Source: Mycobacterium kiyosense
GTDB taxonomy: Bacteria; Actinomycetota; Actinomycetes; Mycobacteriales; Mycobacteriaceae
NCBI GenBank assembly: GCA_021654635.1
Contig: AP025179.1
Location: 2,604,001 to 2,668,000, forward strand
Direction of reading: 5' to 3'
DNA: 64,000 nt
Within the stretch, counting starts at the first letter, position 1, and every line of letters starts with the position of its first letter. Below are positions 48,795 through 58,501 of this stretch, one piece after another. Under the pieces are notes generated by a model, which made no database searches, was not told the origin of the DNA, and saw nothing but the letters and a program-made list of their open reading frames with translations. The translations under genes were made by a program, and so were the position numbers.

Positions 48795-49495
48795 GACCGT
48801 GTTTCCTGTTCTAGTCTGCCGCGGTGTGGTTGGCGGGTGTAGTGGGTAGGTGCGGCGGTGAATCGGTGGGCGCATTCGGTTGAGCAGAACCACCAGTCGT
48901 GATCGTTGTGGCGCAGGCGGGTGGGTGCGGTGGCCGGGTCGATGCGCATGCCGCAGACGGGGTCGCGCGGGTAGCGGGCCGCGGTGAGCGCCACCGTATA
49001 GAGCTCGACGGGTGTGGTGATGTTGCGTAACGGTGTGGGGCCCAACGGTTGTGGGGTGCGTCCGAGCTTGGCGGCGGTCTCGCGGATGGGTTCGGTGATG
49101 ACGGCTTGGCCGGCGCCGGCGAGCGCGGTGACGCGGGCGGCGATGTTGACGGCATGCCCGTAATAGTCACTGCCCTGATGAATTGCGCTGCCGTGGTGAA
49201 TACCGGCGCGCAGCGCCAGAAAACCGTCCTCGTCGGCCACCAGGTCGGCTAATTCACCGATGGTGGCCACCATCTGTTCGGGTGTGGCGGCGGCGAGCAT
49301 GACAGCGTCACCGATCGTCTTGACCAGGCAGACATCCGGGTGCAGCGCGGTGCGGGCCAGCTCGGCGAGGCGGGCCGCCAGCCGGGCGGCTTCGTGGTCG
49401 CCGCAGATCTCGGTGAGGACGCTGTATCCGGCCAGGTCAACGAACGCGAATGTCGCCTCGACTGTGCGCTGGTCAGTTCCGTTGTTGACGACCAT
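48791..49495 (-). CDS. Class III adenylate/guanylate cyclase fused to YHS domain
   Basis: 234 residues. The cyclase homology domain (residues of about 10-165) has both metal Asp (FAFVDLAGYS and TIGDAVMLA), the base-selecting Lys (LVKTIGD) and the NIAAR motif (Asn and Arg) of the transition state, so it looks active. At about 175-215 lies a YHS domain: DPVCGMRID, then WWFCSTECAHRF. YHS domains bind copper, mercury or other soft metals and are common in metal ATPases. The fusion suggests metal-controlled cyclic nucleotide synthesis. It overlaps both neighbours in the operon. Confidence 0.85.
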   Translation of the reverse strand: MVVNNGTDQRTVEATFAFVDLAGYSVLTEICGDHEAARLAARLAELARTALHPDVCLVKTIGDAVMLAAATPEQMVATIGELADLVADEDGFLALRAGIHHGSAIHQGSDYYGHAVNIAARVTALAGAGQAVITEPIRETAAKLGRTPQPLGPTPLRNITTPVELYTVALTAARYPRDPVCGMRIDPATAPTRLRHNDHDWWFCSTECAHRFTAAPTHYTRQPHRGRLEQETRS

Positions 49496-50141
49496 GTGTG
49501 GACTCCCGTGGGCGGTGGCCGGGTGTGAGGCGGCCCAGTCCGGGTAGGAAGCGCCCGACCCGGGCGGTGTAGTCGGTGTAGGCGCGGCCGTGAACGCGGT
49601 GCAGGTAGGGCTCCTCAACACCGCGCACCTGCACCTCGATCCCGGCCACAGCGATGATCAGACCGGCGACCGCGATGGGGTTGGGCACCATCAACACCAG
49701 TCCAGTCAGCGTGAGGATGACCGCGGTGAAGATCGGGTTGCGCGCGATCGCGAACGAACCGGTGGTGACCAGGGTGGTGCGTTCGGTTTCGTCGACACCG
49801 ATTCGCCAGGACGCGCCCAGCCCGAGCTGGGCGACCAAGGTCACGGCGATACCGATCACCGCGACCCCGATACCGGCACCGCGCAGCAGGGGATGCTCCA
49901 GAACGCCGATCGTCGGCATACCGGCGATCGCGGCCAGCGGGGCCCCGAACCCGACCAGCAGATAGCCCAGGTCGGTGATGGCCAGGGCCCACCATTCCAG
50001 GGACCCGTCGGGACGCAGGCTGCGCCGGTTGCCGCTGTCGCCAGTGCGGCGCAGCTGGATCCAGCGCCGGCACGCGCCGATGATCAGCATCATCGAGACG
50101 AACAACGCCAGCACGACGATCGGCATCACCATGGGAGTCAC
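49473..50141 (-). CDS. Isoprenylcysteine carboxyl methyltransferase-like membrane protein
   Basis: A 222-residue protein with about five membrane helices and the ICMT/PEMT-type C-terminal pattern LGLGASWRIGVDETERTTLV, TGSFAIARNP and EEPYLHRVHGRAYTDY. Bacterial members methylate small lipophilic or thiol substrates; the exact role is unknown. The start is a GTG overlapping the stop of the upstream methyltransferase gene. The 3' end overlaps the cyclase start by 23 bases. Confidence 0.75.
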   Translation of the reverse strand: MTPMVMPIVVLALFVSMMLIIGACRRWIQLRRTGDSGNRRSLRPDGSLEWWALAITDLGYLLVGFGAPLAAIAGMPTIGVLEHPLLRGAGIGVAVIGIAVTLVAQLGLGASWRIGVDETERTTLVTTGSFAIARNPIFTAVILTLTGLVLMVPNPIAVAGLIIAVAGIEVQVRGVEEPYLHRVHGRAYTDYTARVGRFLPGLGRLTPGHRPRESTHGRQQRN

Positions 50142-50765
50142 TCCTGGCTTGGAAGGGGTTTGGCGGCCGCCCCGAGCAGGTAGTCGCCGCTGATGCGGGT
50201 GGCCGACCCGAGCACCACCAGCCCGTGGTCGGCTAGGGCGTCGAGGAACTCCTCGGCGCTGAACCGGTCCTCGGTGGGGTGGTCAAACAGCCGCCGGTAG
50301 GTGGGTCGGGCCAGGGCATGGGCGGTGACCTCGGCGAAATAGAACCGCCCCGCCCGGGCCCAGGACCCGGGCGGCCTCACCGATCGCACTACGCCAGCCG
50401 GGGATATGGTGGATGATCCCGAAGTCGAACACCGCGCCGTAGGCGCCGTCGCCCGCGCCCACGGCGGCCCGCAGGTCGGTGGCGCTGCCGTGGGCCAGCC
50501 GGACCCGATCCCCGTATCGGGCCAGCCGCCGCGACGCCCGGTTGATCATCGCCGAATCCAGATCGACGGCGTCGACGCGGGCGGCGCCGAACTGCTCCAG
50601 GATCAGCTGACAGCCGTATCCCGACCCGCACCCTATCTCGGCCGCGACAGTGCCCGGCGGTAGCCGGCCACCGAACCGTTGCAGGACCGGCACGACGTAG
50701 CCACGTTCCAGCCACCGCCACGGCGGCGAGTGCACCACCCCGACCTCGGCTCGGTTCATCAACAT
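50138..50765 (-). CDS. SAM-dependent methyltransferase (frameshifted), first gene of operon
   Basis: MLMNRAEVGVVHSPPWRWLE, SAM motif AAEIGCGSGYGCQLILEQFG, VDAVDLDSAMINRASRRLA and FDFGIIHHIPGW, then RVLGPGG. There one extra G near 50358 moves the rest (FYFAEVTAHALARPTYRRLF, ending LPSQE) into another frame. With the base removed it is a normal protein of about 208 residues. The promoter should lie in 50766-50870, shared with the divergent ArsR gene. Confidence 0.75.
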
Positions 50766-50817
50766 CGCCAGCTCCTCTTCCGATCAACCCGGCCGACCGC
50801 ACTTTGCATCGATGCCT

Positions 50818-50868
50818 AACGATGATGCCCGATTTGACCGATCAATAGTGTTCGACGTTATCATCGTT
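50818..50868. promoter_or_regulatory. Inverted repeat between ArsR and cyclase operon
   Basis: AACGATGAT (50818-50826) and ATCATCGTT (50860-50868) form a perfect 9-bp inverted repeat 33 bases apart, just before the ArsR GTG. It is a good candidate operator for both divergent units. Confidence 0.6.
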
Positions 50869-50870
50869 GT

Positions 50871-51230
50871 GTGACGATGAAAAGTGGTTCGGTCGATACC
50901 GCTCCTACGGCGGTGAACTTGGATGCGGCGACGGCGTTGTTTCACAGCCTCTCGGATGCGACGCGGCTGGCGATTCTGCGCCGGCTGGCGGTCGGCGAGG
51001 CCCGGGTGGTGGATCTGACCAGCGAGTTGGGGTTGGCCCAGTCGACGGTGTCGGCGCATCTAGCGTGCCTGCGCGACTGCGGATTGGTCGATTACCGGCC
51101 GCAGGGCCGCGCCTCGGTATACCGGCTGATCTGTGAGGAGCTGATGCAGATGTTCCGGGCCGCTGAGGCGGTGCTGGAGGCCACCCGGCAGCGCGGTCGC
51201 CCTGTGCCCCACCTACGGCCACCCCCCTGA
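50871..51230 (+). CDS. ArsR/SmtB family regulator, CmtR-like
   Basis: A 119-residue winged-helix repressor: LFHSLSDATRLAILRRLAVG, ELGLAQSTVSAHLACLRDCG and LVDYRPQGRASVYRLI. The two Cys in HLACLRDCGLV stand where CmtR of M. tuberculosis has its Cd/Pb-binding Cys57 and Cys61 (HLSCLRGCGLV). The third CmtR ligand, in the C-terminus, is not seen. The start is GTG 50871 or ATG 50877. It sits between the cyclase operon and metal-transport remnants and exchanger genes. Confidence 0.8.
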   Translation: MTMKSGSVDTAPTAVNLDAATALFHSLSDATRLAILRRLAVGEARVVDLTSELGLAQSTVSAHLACLRDCGLVDYRPQGRASVYRLICEELMQMFRAAEAVLEATRQRGRPVPHLRPPP

Positions 51231-51245
51231 GCGGAAAGAAGCGCG

Positions 51246-51655
51246 ATGAGCGAGACGTGCGGCTGCGGCGGCGAAGAGGACGGCCCCGGCGACGAGACCG
51301 AGCAGGAACCCGAACGACTTTGGGAGGTCAGCGAACTGCGCGCCGCCGCAGCCGCTGGCGTGGTCCTTGCTGGCCGGCTATGCGGTCGGCTGGACCGGCG
51401 GACCCCACCCGGTTCAGCTGGGCTTGTATGCGGTCGCGTTGGCGATCGGGGCGTGGACGTTCGTGCCGTCCACATCTGCGGCGACTACCAGGCCGCCCGG
51501 CTCGCGGCCCGCCGCGCCGACCTGGCCCGCCGCTCACGGCCACCGGGGGGTCTGCCGGTCAAAACGATCGGCGATGCCGTCATGCTGCGCGCCACAGCGG
51601 ACGGCGTTGGTTGCGCTCATCGCGCGGATCGGATCGGTCAGCCTCAGCCTCCGTT
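51246..51655 (+). pseudogene. Chimeric remnant: metal P-type ATPase start joined to cyclase fragment
   Basis: MSETCGCGGEEDGPGDETEQ, then ELRAAAAAGV and, in the next frame, AGYAVGWTGGPHPVQLGLYA. This is the N-terminus and first helices of a CadA-type metal P-type ATPase. It runs directly into ICGDYQAARLAARRADLARR and LPVKTIGDAVM, a piece of a class III cyclase like that at 48791. This looks like a deletion joining two former neighbours, not a designed fusion. The GCG-rich Cys head and position behind the ArsR gene fit an old metal-resistance operon. Confidence 0.65.
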
Positions 51656-51691
51656 CCAGCCTGCTAAACCCATTGCCGGAGGAGCATCATC

Positions 51692-52990
51692 GTGGCCAAT
51701 CCTGACCAGCCCGATAGCGGCGACGCCGTCTCGGGGCGTACCGCAATCGGGCGGGTCATGGCCGCCCTGCTGGTGGCCGCGCCCGCGGTCGTGTTGCGCG
51801 TCACGGGTACGGCGTTGCCTGCGCCGATCGCGGTGGTGGTGTTCGGTGCGGCGGTGTTGGCGTCGGTGGCGTTGTTGATGTGGGCAGCCGAGGCGGCCCG
51901 CGCCGACATTTCCGGCAGCCTCGCGTTGGCGTTGCTGGCGCTGGTGGCGATCCTTCCCGAGTACGCGGTGGACATCTTCTTCGCCTACAGCGCCGGGCAC
52001 CGCCCGGAATTCGCCGCTTATGCCACCGCCAACATGACCGGCGCCAACCGCCTGCTTATCGGTGTGGCGTGGCCACTGCTGGTCTTCACCGCGATCTGGG
52101 CGGTCCGCCGACGCCCCGCCCAGGACCCGGGCGACACAACTGGACAGCCCACTGGTTGGCTGAGCGGTGGGGTGGTCGTGGCCGGCCACCGCCGGGTGGA
52201 GTTGCTGTTTTTGGGCGCGGCCACCCTATATGCGCTGATCATTCCATTGACCGGGCGGCTGGCCTGGTATGACGCGGCGGTCCTCGGAGGTCTGTTCGCC
52301 GGCTATCTGTGGAGGATTCGCGGTAGCGCCGAGTCGGAGGAGGAGTTGACCGGCGTGGCGGCCACCGTGGCCGCCCAGCCCCGGGTTCGCCGACGGGTGC
52401 TGGTGGTGCTGCTATTCGCGGCCGCCGCGGTGGTGATCCTGTCGGCCGCCGAGCCCTTCGGTGAGGCGTTGGTGGAAGCGGGCAGCGAGTTGGGTATTGA
52501 CCGGTTCCTGCTGGTGCAGTGGCTGGCGCCGATCGCTTCGGAATCCCCGGAGGTCCTGGTGGCGATCACATTCGCGCTGCGTGGCCGCGCTGATGACGGC
52601 ATGGGCGCCCTGCTGGCCGCCAAGCTCAACCAATGGACCCTGCTGGTGGCGTGCCTGCCGATCGCCTACTACCTAGGCGGCGGTCACGCAGCGGGCCTGC
52701 CGCTCGACGCACGCCAGACCGAGGAGTTCGTGCTCACCACCGCCCAGACGGTGCTCGGTATCGCGGTGCTGATCAACCTGCGCCTGACCGGGGCCAAGGC
52801 CCTGTTGCTGCTCGGTCTGTTCCTCGCCCAGTTTGTTCTTCCCGACGAGCAGGCCCGCTACATCATCTCGGTTATCTATGCCGGGGTGGCCGTGGTGTTT
52901 TTCCTCGCTCAACGTCGCGACGTTCGACCGCTCGTGACCTCGGCGCTGCGCAACCCGCAGCGGGACGCATCAGAGCCAAGGTCGCCCTGA
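51692..52990 (+). CDS. Ca2+/cation antiporter (CaCA family)
   Basis: A 432-residue protein with 10-11 membrane helices and two alpha-repeat motifs: LLALVAILPEYAVDIFFAYS and LAPIASESPEVLVAITFALR, each with the conserved Pro-Glu. Between the halves is a hydrophilic loop (SAESEEELTG). These features define the sodium/calcium exchanger superfamily; it probably exchanges Ca2+ or another divalent metal for H+ or Na+. The GTG start has GGAGGA upstream. It is intact and may be co-transcribed with the ArsR gene. Confidence 0.85.
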   Translation: MANPDQPDSGDAVSGRTAIGRVMAALLVAAPAVVLRVTGTALPAPIAVVVFGAAVLASVALLMWAAEAARADISGSLALALLALVAILPEYAVDIFFAYSAGHRPEFAAYATANMTGANRLLIGVAWPLLVFTAIWAVRRRPAQDPGDTTGQPTGWLSGGVVVAGHRRVELLFLGAATLYALIIPLTGRLAWYDAAVLGGLFAGYLWRIRGSAESEEELTGVAATVAAQPRVRRRVLVVLLFAAAAVVILSAAEPFGEALVEAGSELGIDRFLLVQWLAPIASESPEVLVAITFALRGRADDGMGALLAAKLNQWTLLVACLPIAYYLGGGHAAGLPLDARQTEEFVLTTAQTVLGIAVLINLRLTGAKALLLLGLFLAQFVLPDEQARYIISVIYAGVAVVFFLAQRRDVRPLVTSALRNPQRDASEPRSP

Positions 52991-53303
52991 CCGGGTTCCC
53001 TGTTGGACGTGGTAACGGACCGTCACGCGTGCTCTGGCTTCGACGGTAAAGCGCCCGGCACGCCCAGCCTCGTGTTTGGGGACCGCGTTGTGACCATACG
53101 ATATACGCGACGGCGATAGACCTGCGCGTCCTTGGACGTCTTGCACTGTGACAGAGCGCCGAACGCCAGCGCGAGAACGCGTTGCCGCTACTTTCTGGGT
53201 CAAGTGGGCCACGACACGAGATGCTCGTGGTCGAAGACCGCCGAGCGTAGGAGAGTTGTGTGTGACACTTGTCGGGTAGCCCGGACACATTGCTGCGCCC
53301 GGG

Positions 53304-53344
<41 letters not shown>

Positions 53345-53367
53345 AAGCAAGCCCCGAGGGCGTCTCT

Positions 53368-54740
53368 CTACTGAATCGGCTGGACCCGCTGCCTATTTCG
53401 GTGTTCCCGTTGTCGGCAGTGGGCGTGCATGAGGCGGTGTGCGGTCGGATGGTCGCCTTGGGTTGCATCCATCACAACGGCGCTCTTGCGGAGTGCTCGC
53501 GTGAGGGTGCTGGTCCACTGGCCCCATTCCTGTGGGCTCTGCGGACCGTGGTCGGCGGACAGCAGGAACGTATCGCAGGCGGGGCAGCGTCCCTGCTGCC
53601 GAAGCAGCAGCGACGCGGTGACTCCACCCAGGAGCGAGTACGTCTTGCGGCGCCGATCCTCCCAGTACTGGTCCAGGGCCGGGTCGTCTGGCGACGCGGT
53701 GCCCATGACCAGTCGGTGGCGGACGATCTTGGTCCAGACGAACTGGCGCAGGTAGATGCCGCTGTCGCGGTCACCGAAGACCCACCGGTCCTGTCTGGAC
53801 GGGTTGAACTTACCGAAATACCTGTTGACGACCCAGTGTCTCGGCTTGTTCTGGTGGGAGCGCAGCGCCCACCGGTAGAGGTGCTGCCACAGGTGATGAT
53901 CGAGCGTGGCGAACGCCTCTTTGGAGACCGCGTTCCGGTAGTAGGCGGACCAGCCCCGGATGATCGGGGTGAGCCGCCGGATCACTGCTTCGGCGTTGGC
54001 TCCCCGCAGGGAGCGCACTTCAGCAGCGAGTCGCTGCCGGACCCGCTTCATCGCCGCCGGGCTGGGTTTGATGAGCAGCTTGCCGCGATAGTTGCGGATG
54101 TTGAATCCCAGGAAGTCGAAACCTTGATCAACGTGAACGATGTGCGTTTTGTCTCGTTCAACGTAAGGCCTCGTGGGAGCAGCCACTCACCGAGCCGGCG
54201 CCAGACCTGCTCGGCCTGGTTTCTGGTGTGACACATGACGACGAAGTCATCGGCGTAGCGCACCAGCACCGGCGAATCCGCCCTGGTCTCGACCCCATAG
54301 GTGTCGCGACGCAGATAGCGGACACCGGCGGCTTCTTCCATCCCGTGCAGCGCAATATTGAGAAGCATCGGGCTGATCACCCCACCTTGCGGAGTACCCT
54401 GCTCGGTTGGGGCGAATCGGCCCCGCTCGATCACACCGGCGGCTAGCCACCCGGCGATCATTCCCCTGGCGGGGAAGGTGCCGAGATGGGTGAGTAGACG
54501 CTCGTGGTCGATGCAGTCGAACGCCGCTGACAGGTCGGCGTCGAGGATCCATTGCCGCTTGGCCGGTTGGCCTTTGAGCGTCCAGTAGATCGCCTCGATC
54601 GCGTCATGACAGCCACGCCCAGGCCGAAACCCGTACGAACGCGGCTCAAACCGCGCCTCCCACTCGGGCTCCAGCGCGTTGGCGACTCGGGCCTGTTGCA
54701 CCCGGTCCCGCAGTACCGGGACGGATGCTTCATATTGCCC
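53368..54740 (-). pseudogene. Group II intron reverse transcriptase/maturase, truncated and frameshifted
   Basis: Visible parts are VLRDRVQQARVANALEPEWE, ERLLTHLGTF, APTEQGTPQGGVISPMLLNI, the catalytic VRYADDFVVM, then after an indel near 54150 HIVHVDQGFDFLGFNIRNY. The maturase domain (PIIRGWSAYYRN) and a C-terminal HNH endonuclease (CPACDTFLLS, HAHCRQREHRNR) follow. The first 60-80 residues are lost. Confidence 0.85.
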
Positions 54741-54845
54741 CTTCCTGCAGTCGCGTGTAGGGATCGGATTCGGTGATGGGGGCTGGAGGCTGGTCGACTT
54801 CATTGCCCAATATGATGCCAGCCGGCACCGACATCGTGCGGCGTT

Positions 54846-55640
54846 TCAGGCCCGAGTTCGGGATCTGATGTAGTGGGCCGATGGGTTGAGGTGGCCGGAT
54901 TCGGCGATGCGGCAACGGCATTCAGATTCGATGTGCTCGTTCCAGGGGATGCAGAGCCGGTTCCCGGTTCCGCGGTGGGCGGCGAGCTTACCGGTCTTTA
55001 TCCAGTTGTAGACGGTGCCGGTGCTGACGGCGAGCCGTTGTGCGGCGTCGGCGGCGCTGATCTGTCCTTCGGCGTAAGGGTTCGGGGCAGGGATGTGGTA
55101 GGCGTGCCGGATCCACTGCACGGCCTTGACGTCGAACGGGGCTCCGGTGCCGGTGGTCAGCCCGGCGGTGTTGAGCAGCGCGGCCAACTCGGCGGTGGGG
55201 TGGTGGGTCCCAGGCGGGTCACCATCGCCACGGCTGGTGAAGGGCTGCGTTTGGCGGTGCCGGGATGGGCGATGCGGGCGACGGTGATCTCGTCGATGGC
55301 GCCTGTGTGCCAACGGATCCCGATCCGCGCTTGGCCGTGGTTGGGTTCGGGGAGCAGGGTGATGTCGGCAATCACGGTGCGTAGCAGCCGTTTGCGGTCC
55401 TTGTTGCTGGTGGTGGGCGCGTGCCAGAGCCCGGGCAGGTCGGCGGCGAGTTTTTCCAATTCCGGTCGACCGGGTAGCGGCGGCAGCGTGTCCCGGGCCT
55501 TCGCCGTCGCACGCGAGCTGGCCGGCTGGTGCTGGTCACTGGCGACCCTGAGCTAAGCGCCACCACTGAGCTTGATCGGAGCCAGCCGGTCGACGGCGAG
55601 GTAGGCGAACCGGATCTGCGTTACAGCTATGAGCCACAAC
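54846..55640 (-). pseudogene. Large serine recombinase, C-terminal remnant
   Basis: The minus strand in several frames reads RFAYLAVDRLAP, ELEKLAADLPGLWHAPTTSN, KDRKRLLRTVIADITLLPE, TAELAALLNTAGLTTGTGAP and a terminal HTH (ISAADAAQRLAVSTGTVYNW). It corresponds to the last third of the recombinase at 15219 but is a different, diverged copy. The catalytic domain is missing. Confidence 0.7.
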
Positions 55641-55730
55641 GAAATTCACCCCGATTTCTATCTGACGCCCGGTTCTAGAGAGCAGCCACCGTTCGCGCCG
55701 AACCATCGTCTTGCGGTATCCAACCCGCGC

Positions 55731-55971
55731 ATATCAGTTGTGTGGTCCCCTTCCGGGGACGCCCGCGCATGCGGGAAAATCGGGTGCGGTCGCTCGCCGA
55801 GGTCGATCATTCTTGGCGCTGGTGAGCCCGTATATCAGTTTGATCCGGGGAGCCGATGGTGGGGCTGCGCATTGTTGCCATGAGCACGAGGGTCCGACTC
55901 TTTTCTATCCCTGTTCGGTTCCTGCGGGCGGCCGCGCTCATGTAATCGGTTTCCCGGGAAGGATTTTCGTT
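55731..55971 (+). ncRNA. Candidate IS110 bridge RNA region (copy 2)
   Basis: Non-coding left end before the transposase ATG. Hairpins are at 55745-55760 (GTCCCC-TTCC-GGGGAC) and 55762-55775 (CCCGC-GCAT-GCGGG). ATATCAGTT at the tip is repeated as ATATCAGTTT at 55831. By analogy with studied IS110 elements it may encode the guide RNA; guide loops were not assigned. Confidence 0.45.
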
Positions 55972-57260
55972 ATGGACGAGGTCGATGATGTCGAACTGCT
56001 AGTGGAGCGGGTCGCGGCGCTGGATCTGGGCAAGGCTGTTCTGGAGGCGTGTGTGCGGGTGCCGCAAGCACAACGGGCCGGCAGACGAATGCAGGAGCTG
56101 CGCAGCTACGGTACGACGACCGCACAGCTGTTGGCGTTGGCGGGCTGGTTGCGGCACTGGCAGGTGCAGCGGGTGGTGATGGAATCGACCAGCACCTATT
56201 GGAAGGGCGTGTACTACCTTCTGGAGGCCGAGGGGTTTGACTGCTGGCTGGTCAACGCCCGCGAGGTGAAGAATGTGCCAGGTCGGGCGAAGACAGACCG
56301 GGCCGACGCGGTCTGGCTGGCCAAAGTCGCCGAGCGTGGGATGTGCCGCCCGTCACTGGTGCAGCCGCCCGAGATCCGTCGGCTACGCGACCTCACGCGC
56401 TACCGTCGGGCTCTGGTGCAGGATCGCACCCGTGAGCAGCAACGGGTTGAGAAGCTGCTCGAGGACGCCCAGATCAAAATCTCGTCGGTGCTCTCGGACC
56501 TGCACGGCGTATCCGGGCGGGTGATGATGGAAGCCCTGATCGCCGGAGAGCGGGATCCGCGGACGCTGGCCCGGCTGGCCAAAAGCGGTGCGCGGAAGAA
56601 GACCGACCAGCTCGAAGAGGCGCTACGCGGATTCTTCACCGACCACCACGCGACGATTCTGAGGATGATGCTTGATAACAGCGACCGGATCGGCGCGCAG
56701 ATCGCCACACTCGACGCCCGGATCGAGGAGGCGATCGACCCTTTCTCCCGACAGGCAGCCCGGCTCGCTGACATTGTCGGCGTGAACACCGTTGCCGCCG
56801 CCGAACTCATCGCTGAGACTGGGGTCGACATGACCCGGTTCCCAACGGCCGCGCATCTGGTGTCGTGGGCCAAGTTCTGCCCGCAGACCCACGAGTCGGC
56901 CGGTAAGTCGATGAGCAAGGGCCGCGGCAAAGGCAACCCGTGGCTGGCCGGCACTCTTGGCCGCATCGCGTTCGCCAACTCCCGCGCCGACACCTTCCTG
57001 GGCACCGTTATCGGCGCCTGGCGCGACGCCGCGGCAAGCAGAAGGCGATCGTGGCCACCGGCAACTCGGTGCTGACCGTCATCTATCACCTGCTCTCCGA
57101 TCCACAAGCCCGATTCTGCGACCTCGGACCCGGCTACTACGAATCCCGGATCAACAAACACCGCCGTGCCCGCGACCTCGCCACCCAACTCCAAGCGCTC
57201 ACCGGCCAGCACATCGCCATCCGGGACGGTAAAGCGGTCATCACCGACAACGCGGCCTGA
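55972..57260 (+). pseudogene. IS110 transposase, C-terminus frameshifted (copy 2)
   Basis: It starts MDEVDDVELLVERVAALDLG and is intact through KNVPGRAKTDRADAVWLAKV and the Ser domain (SKGRGKGNPWLAGTLGRIAF). One C is missing near 57006 (GGCACCGTT; copy 1 has GGCACCCGTT), so RYRRLARRRGKQKAIVATGN and the normal end (GKAVITDNAA) are out of frame. The fault differs from that of copy 1. Confidence 0.85.
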
Positions 57261-57401
57261 CACTAAATCGACAACGCCACAACATGACCCGGCTCCCGTC
57301 GGGTGCCTTCGGCTGCCCACTCACCATCCGATTTTCGGGTCAGTCTGACACCACCGTCGTTGACCAACGACCGCCAACAACCCGGCTGACACTGATCAAA
57401 C

Positions 57402-57435
57402 GAAAGCCGCCCCGACATTCGCCGGGGCGGCTTTC
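57402..57435. terminator. Strong symmetric terminator hairpin
   Basis: A perfect 12-bp stem GAAAGCCGCCCC / GGGGCGGCTTTC with a 10-base loop. The A-rich start and T-rich end allow it to work from either side. It lies between IS110 copy 2 and the IS256 remnant. Confidence 0.75.
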
Positions 57436-57439
57436 ACCT

Positions 57440-58149
57440 GCCTATTGACACGACTGGCCTACATATCAGCTGGACTCCTGAGAGGCCGCGCGATTTCAGG
57501 GACCGCAGAAACGCTGTCCAGAACGCGCCGTCCTCGCTGTCGCCGACGTCGAAGCCCAGGACTTCACGGCGCCCGTCGGCAGCGACCCCGGTGGCGATCA
57601 CCACGGCTTGGGACACCACCCGGTGATTGACCCGGGCCTTGCAATAGTGGCGTCGAGGAACACATACGGGAACCGCTGATCACCGAGAGGTCGGTCGCGA
57701 AACGCGGCGACCTCGGTGTCCAGGTCGGCGCAGATGCGCGGGACCTCGCTTTTGGAGATCCCTGTGTCGGCGCCCAGCGCTTTGACCAAGTCGTCGACCT
57801 TACGGGTCGAGGTGCCGTGCAGGTAGGCCTCCATCACCACGGCAAACAGGCACTGGTCCACCCGGCGGCGCCGCTCCAACAACGCCGGAAAGAACGAGCC
57901 CGTGCGCAGTTTCGGGATCCGCAACTCCAAATCCCCGGCCGTGGTGCTGACCGTGCGCGGCCGCGACCCATTGCGCTGATTGGTCCGCGACTCGGTCCGC
58001 TCGTGCGGGCCGGCGCCGATCACCGCGGTCAACTCCGCATCGATCAACGCCTGATAGATCGTCTCCGCGGCTTGCCTGATCCGATCACTGGCATCGGCAT
58101 TGCGCAGTGCATCAAGCACCTCCAACAAGGCAGACTGATCCAGGGCCAT
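57440..58149 (-). pseudogene. IS256-family transposase, 5' part (different from dsz transposon)
   Basis: MALDQSALLEVLDALRNADA, GSRPRTVSTTAGDLELRIPK, EAYLHGTSTRKVDDLVKALG and VFLDATIA with the catalytic Asp. After an indel near 57640 it reads VSQAVVIATGVAADGRREVL and LRSLKSRGLSGVQL, where it stops. It lacks the second half. It is of the IS1245-like branch, clearly distinct from the transposase at 36874. Confidence 0.75.
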
Positions 58150-58337
58150 CGCGATGTTCCTCTCGGTAGTGATTCTTGGCGGTTTCACTACAGAGACTCA
58201 CGCGATGGCCCTTCATATTCAGCGACCGACACGCCGCCGCCACTTACACCGCTTCACGGGACGCAACCCAGGAGCCGCCACAGCGCTGACGCGCCGCACG
58301 GCATCAAACAGGTCTGGGCAGATTCATGGCCGCCTGC

Positions 58338-58413
58338 GGGCACTTTCGTGTCCGCCGGTGGGCAGTTCCTATTGGCCGCTACTGGGCACTTTCGTGTCCG
58401 CCAGTGGGCAGTT
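58338..58413. repeat. Two 30-base direct repeats, IS21-type end
   Basis: GGGCACTTTCGTGTCCGCC followed by G/A and GTGGGCAGTT occurs at 58338-58367 and 58384-58413, 29 of 30 identical, with a partial third at 58414. Repeated blocks containing TGTCCGCC are typical of IS21-family ends, where transposase binds. No IstA/IstB gene remains next to it. Confidence 0.5.
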
Positions 58414-58501
58414 TTTCATGTCCGCCGACACTGGCGTAAACCCGGACTCGCCAGGGCCACATCCACCAGCACCACCACTTGGGGGACATGGGTTGCGGTA
58501 T

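Larger units (their letters stand above)
55731..57343 (+). mobile_element. IS110-family element, copy 2
   Basis: A 1.61 kb near-identical copy of 5273-6884 in opposite orientation. The ends ATATCAGTTGTGTGG and TTTTCGGGTCAG were set by comparing the two copies. The two form a 1.6 kb inverted repeat about 49 kb apart, able to support inversion of the DNA between them. Confidence 0.85.

Noticed and set aside
52303..52912. Minus-strand frames opposite the CaCA exchanger
   Set aside because: Low-complexity Ser/Arg products without ribosome sites; the plus-strand gene has two conserved alpha-repeat motifs.
58338..58413. A small CRISPR array
   Set aside because: Only two full repeats with a 16-base gap and no cas genes; an IS21-type end is a better explanation.
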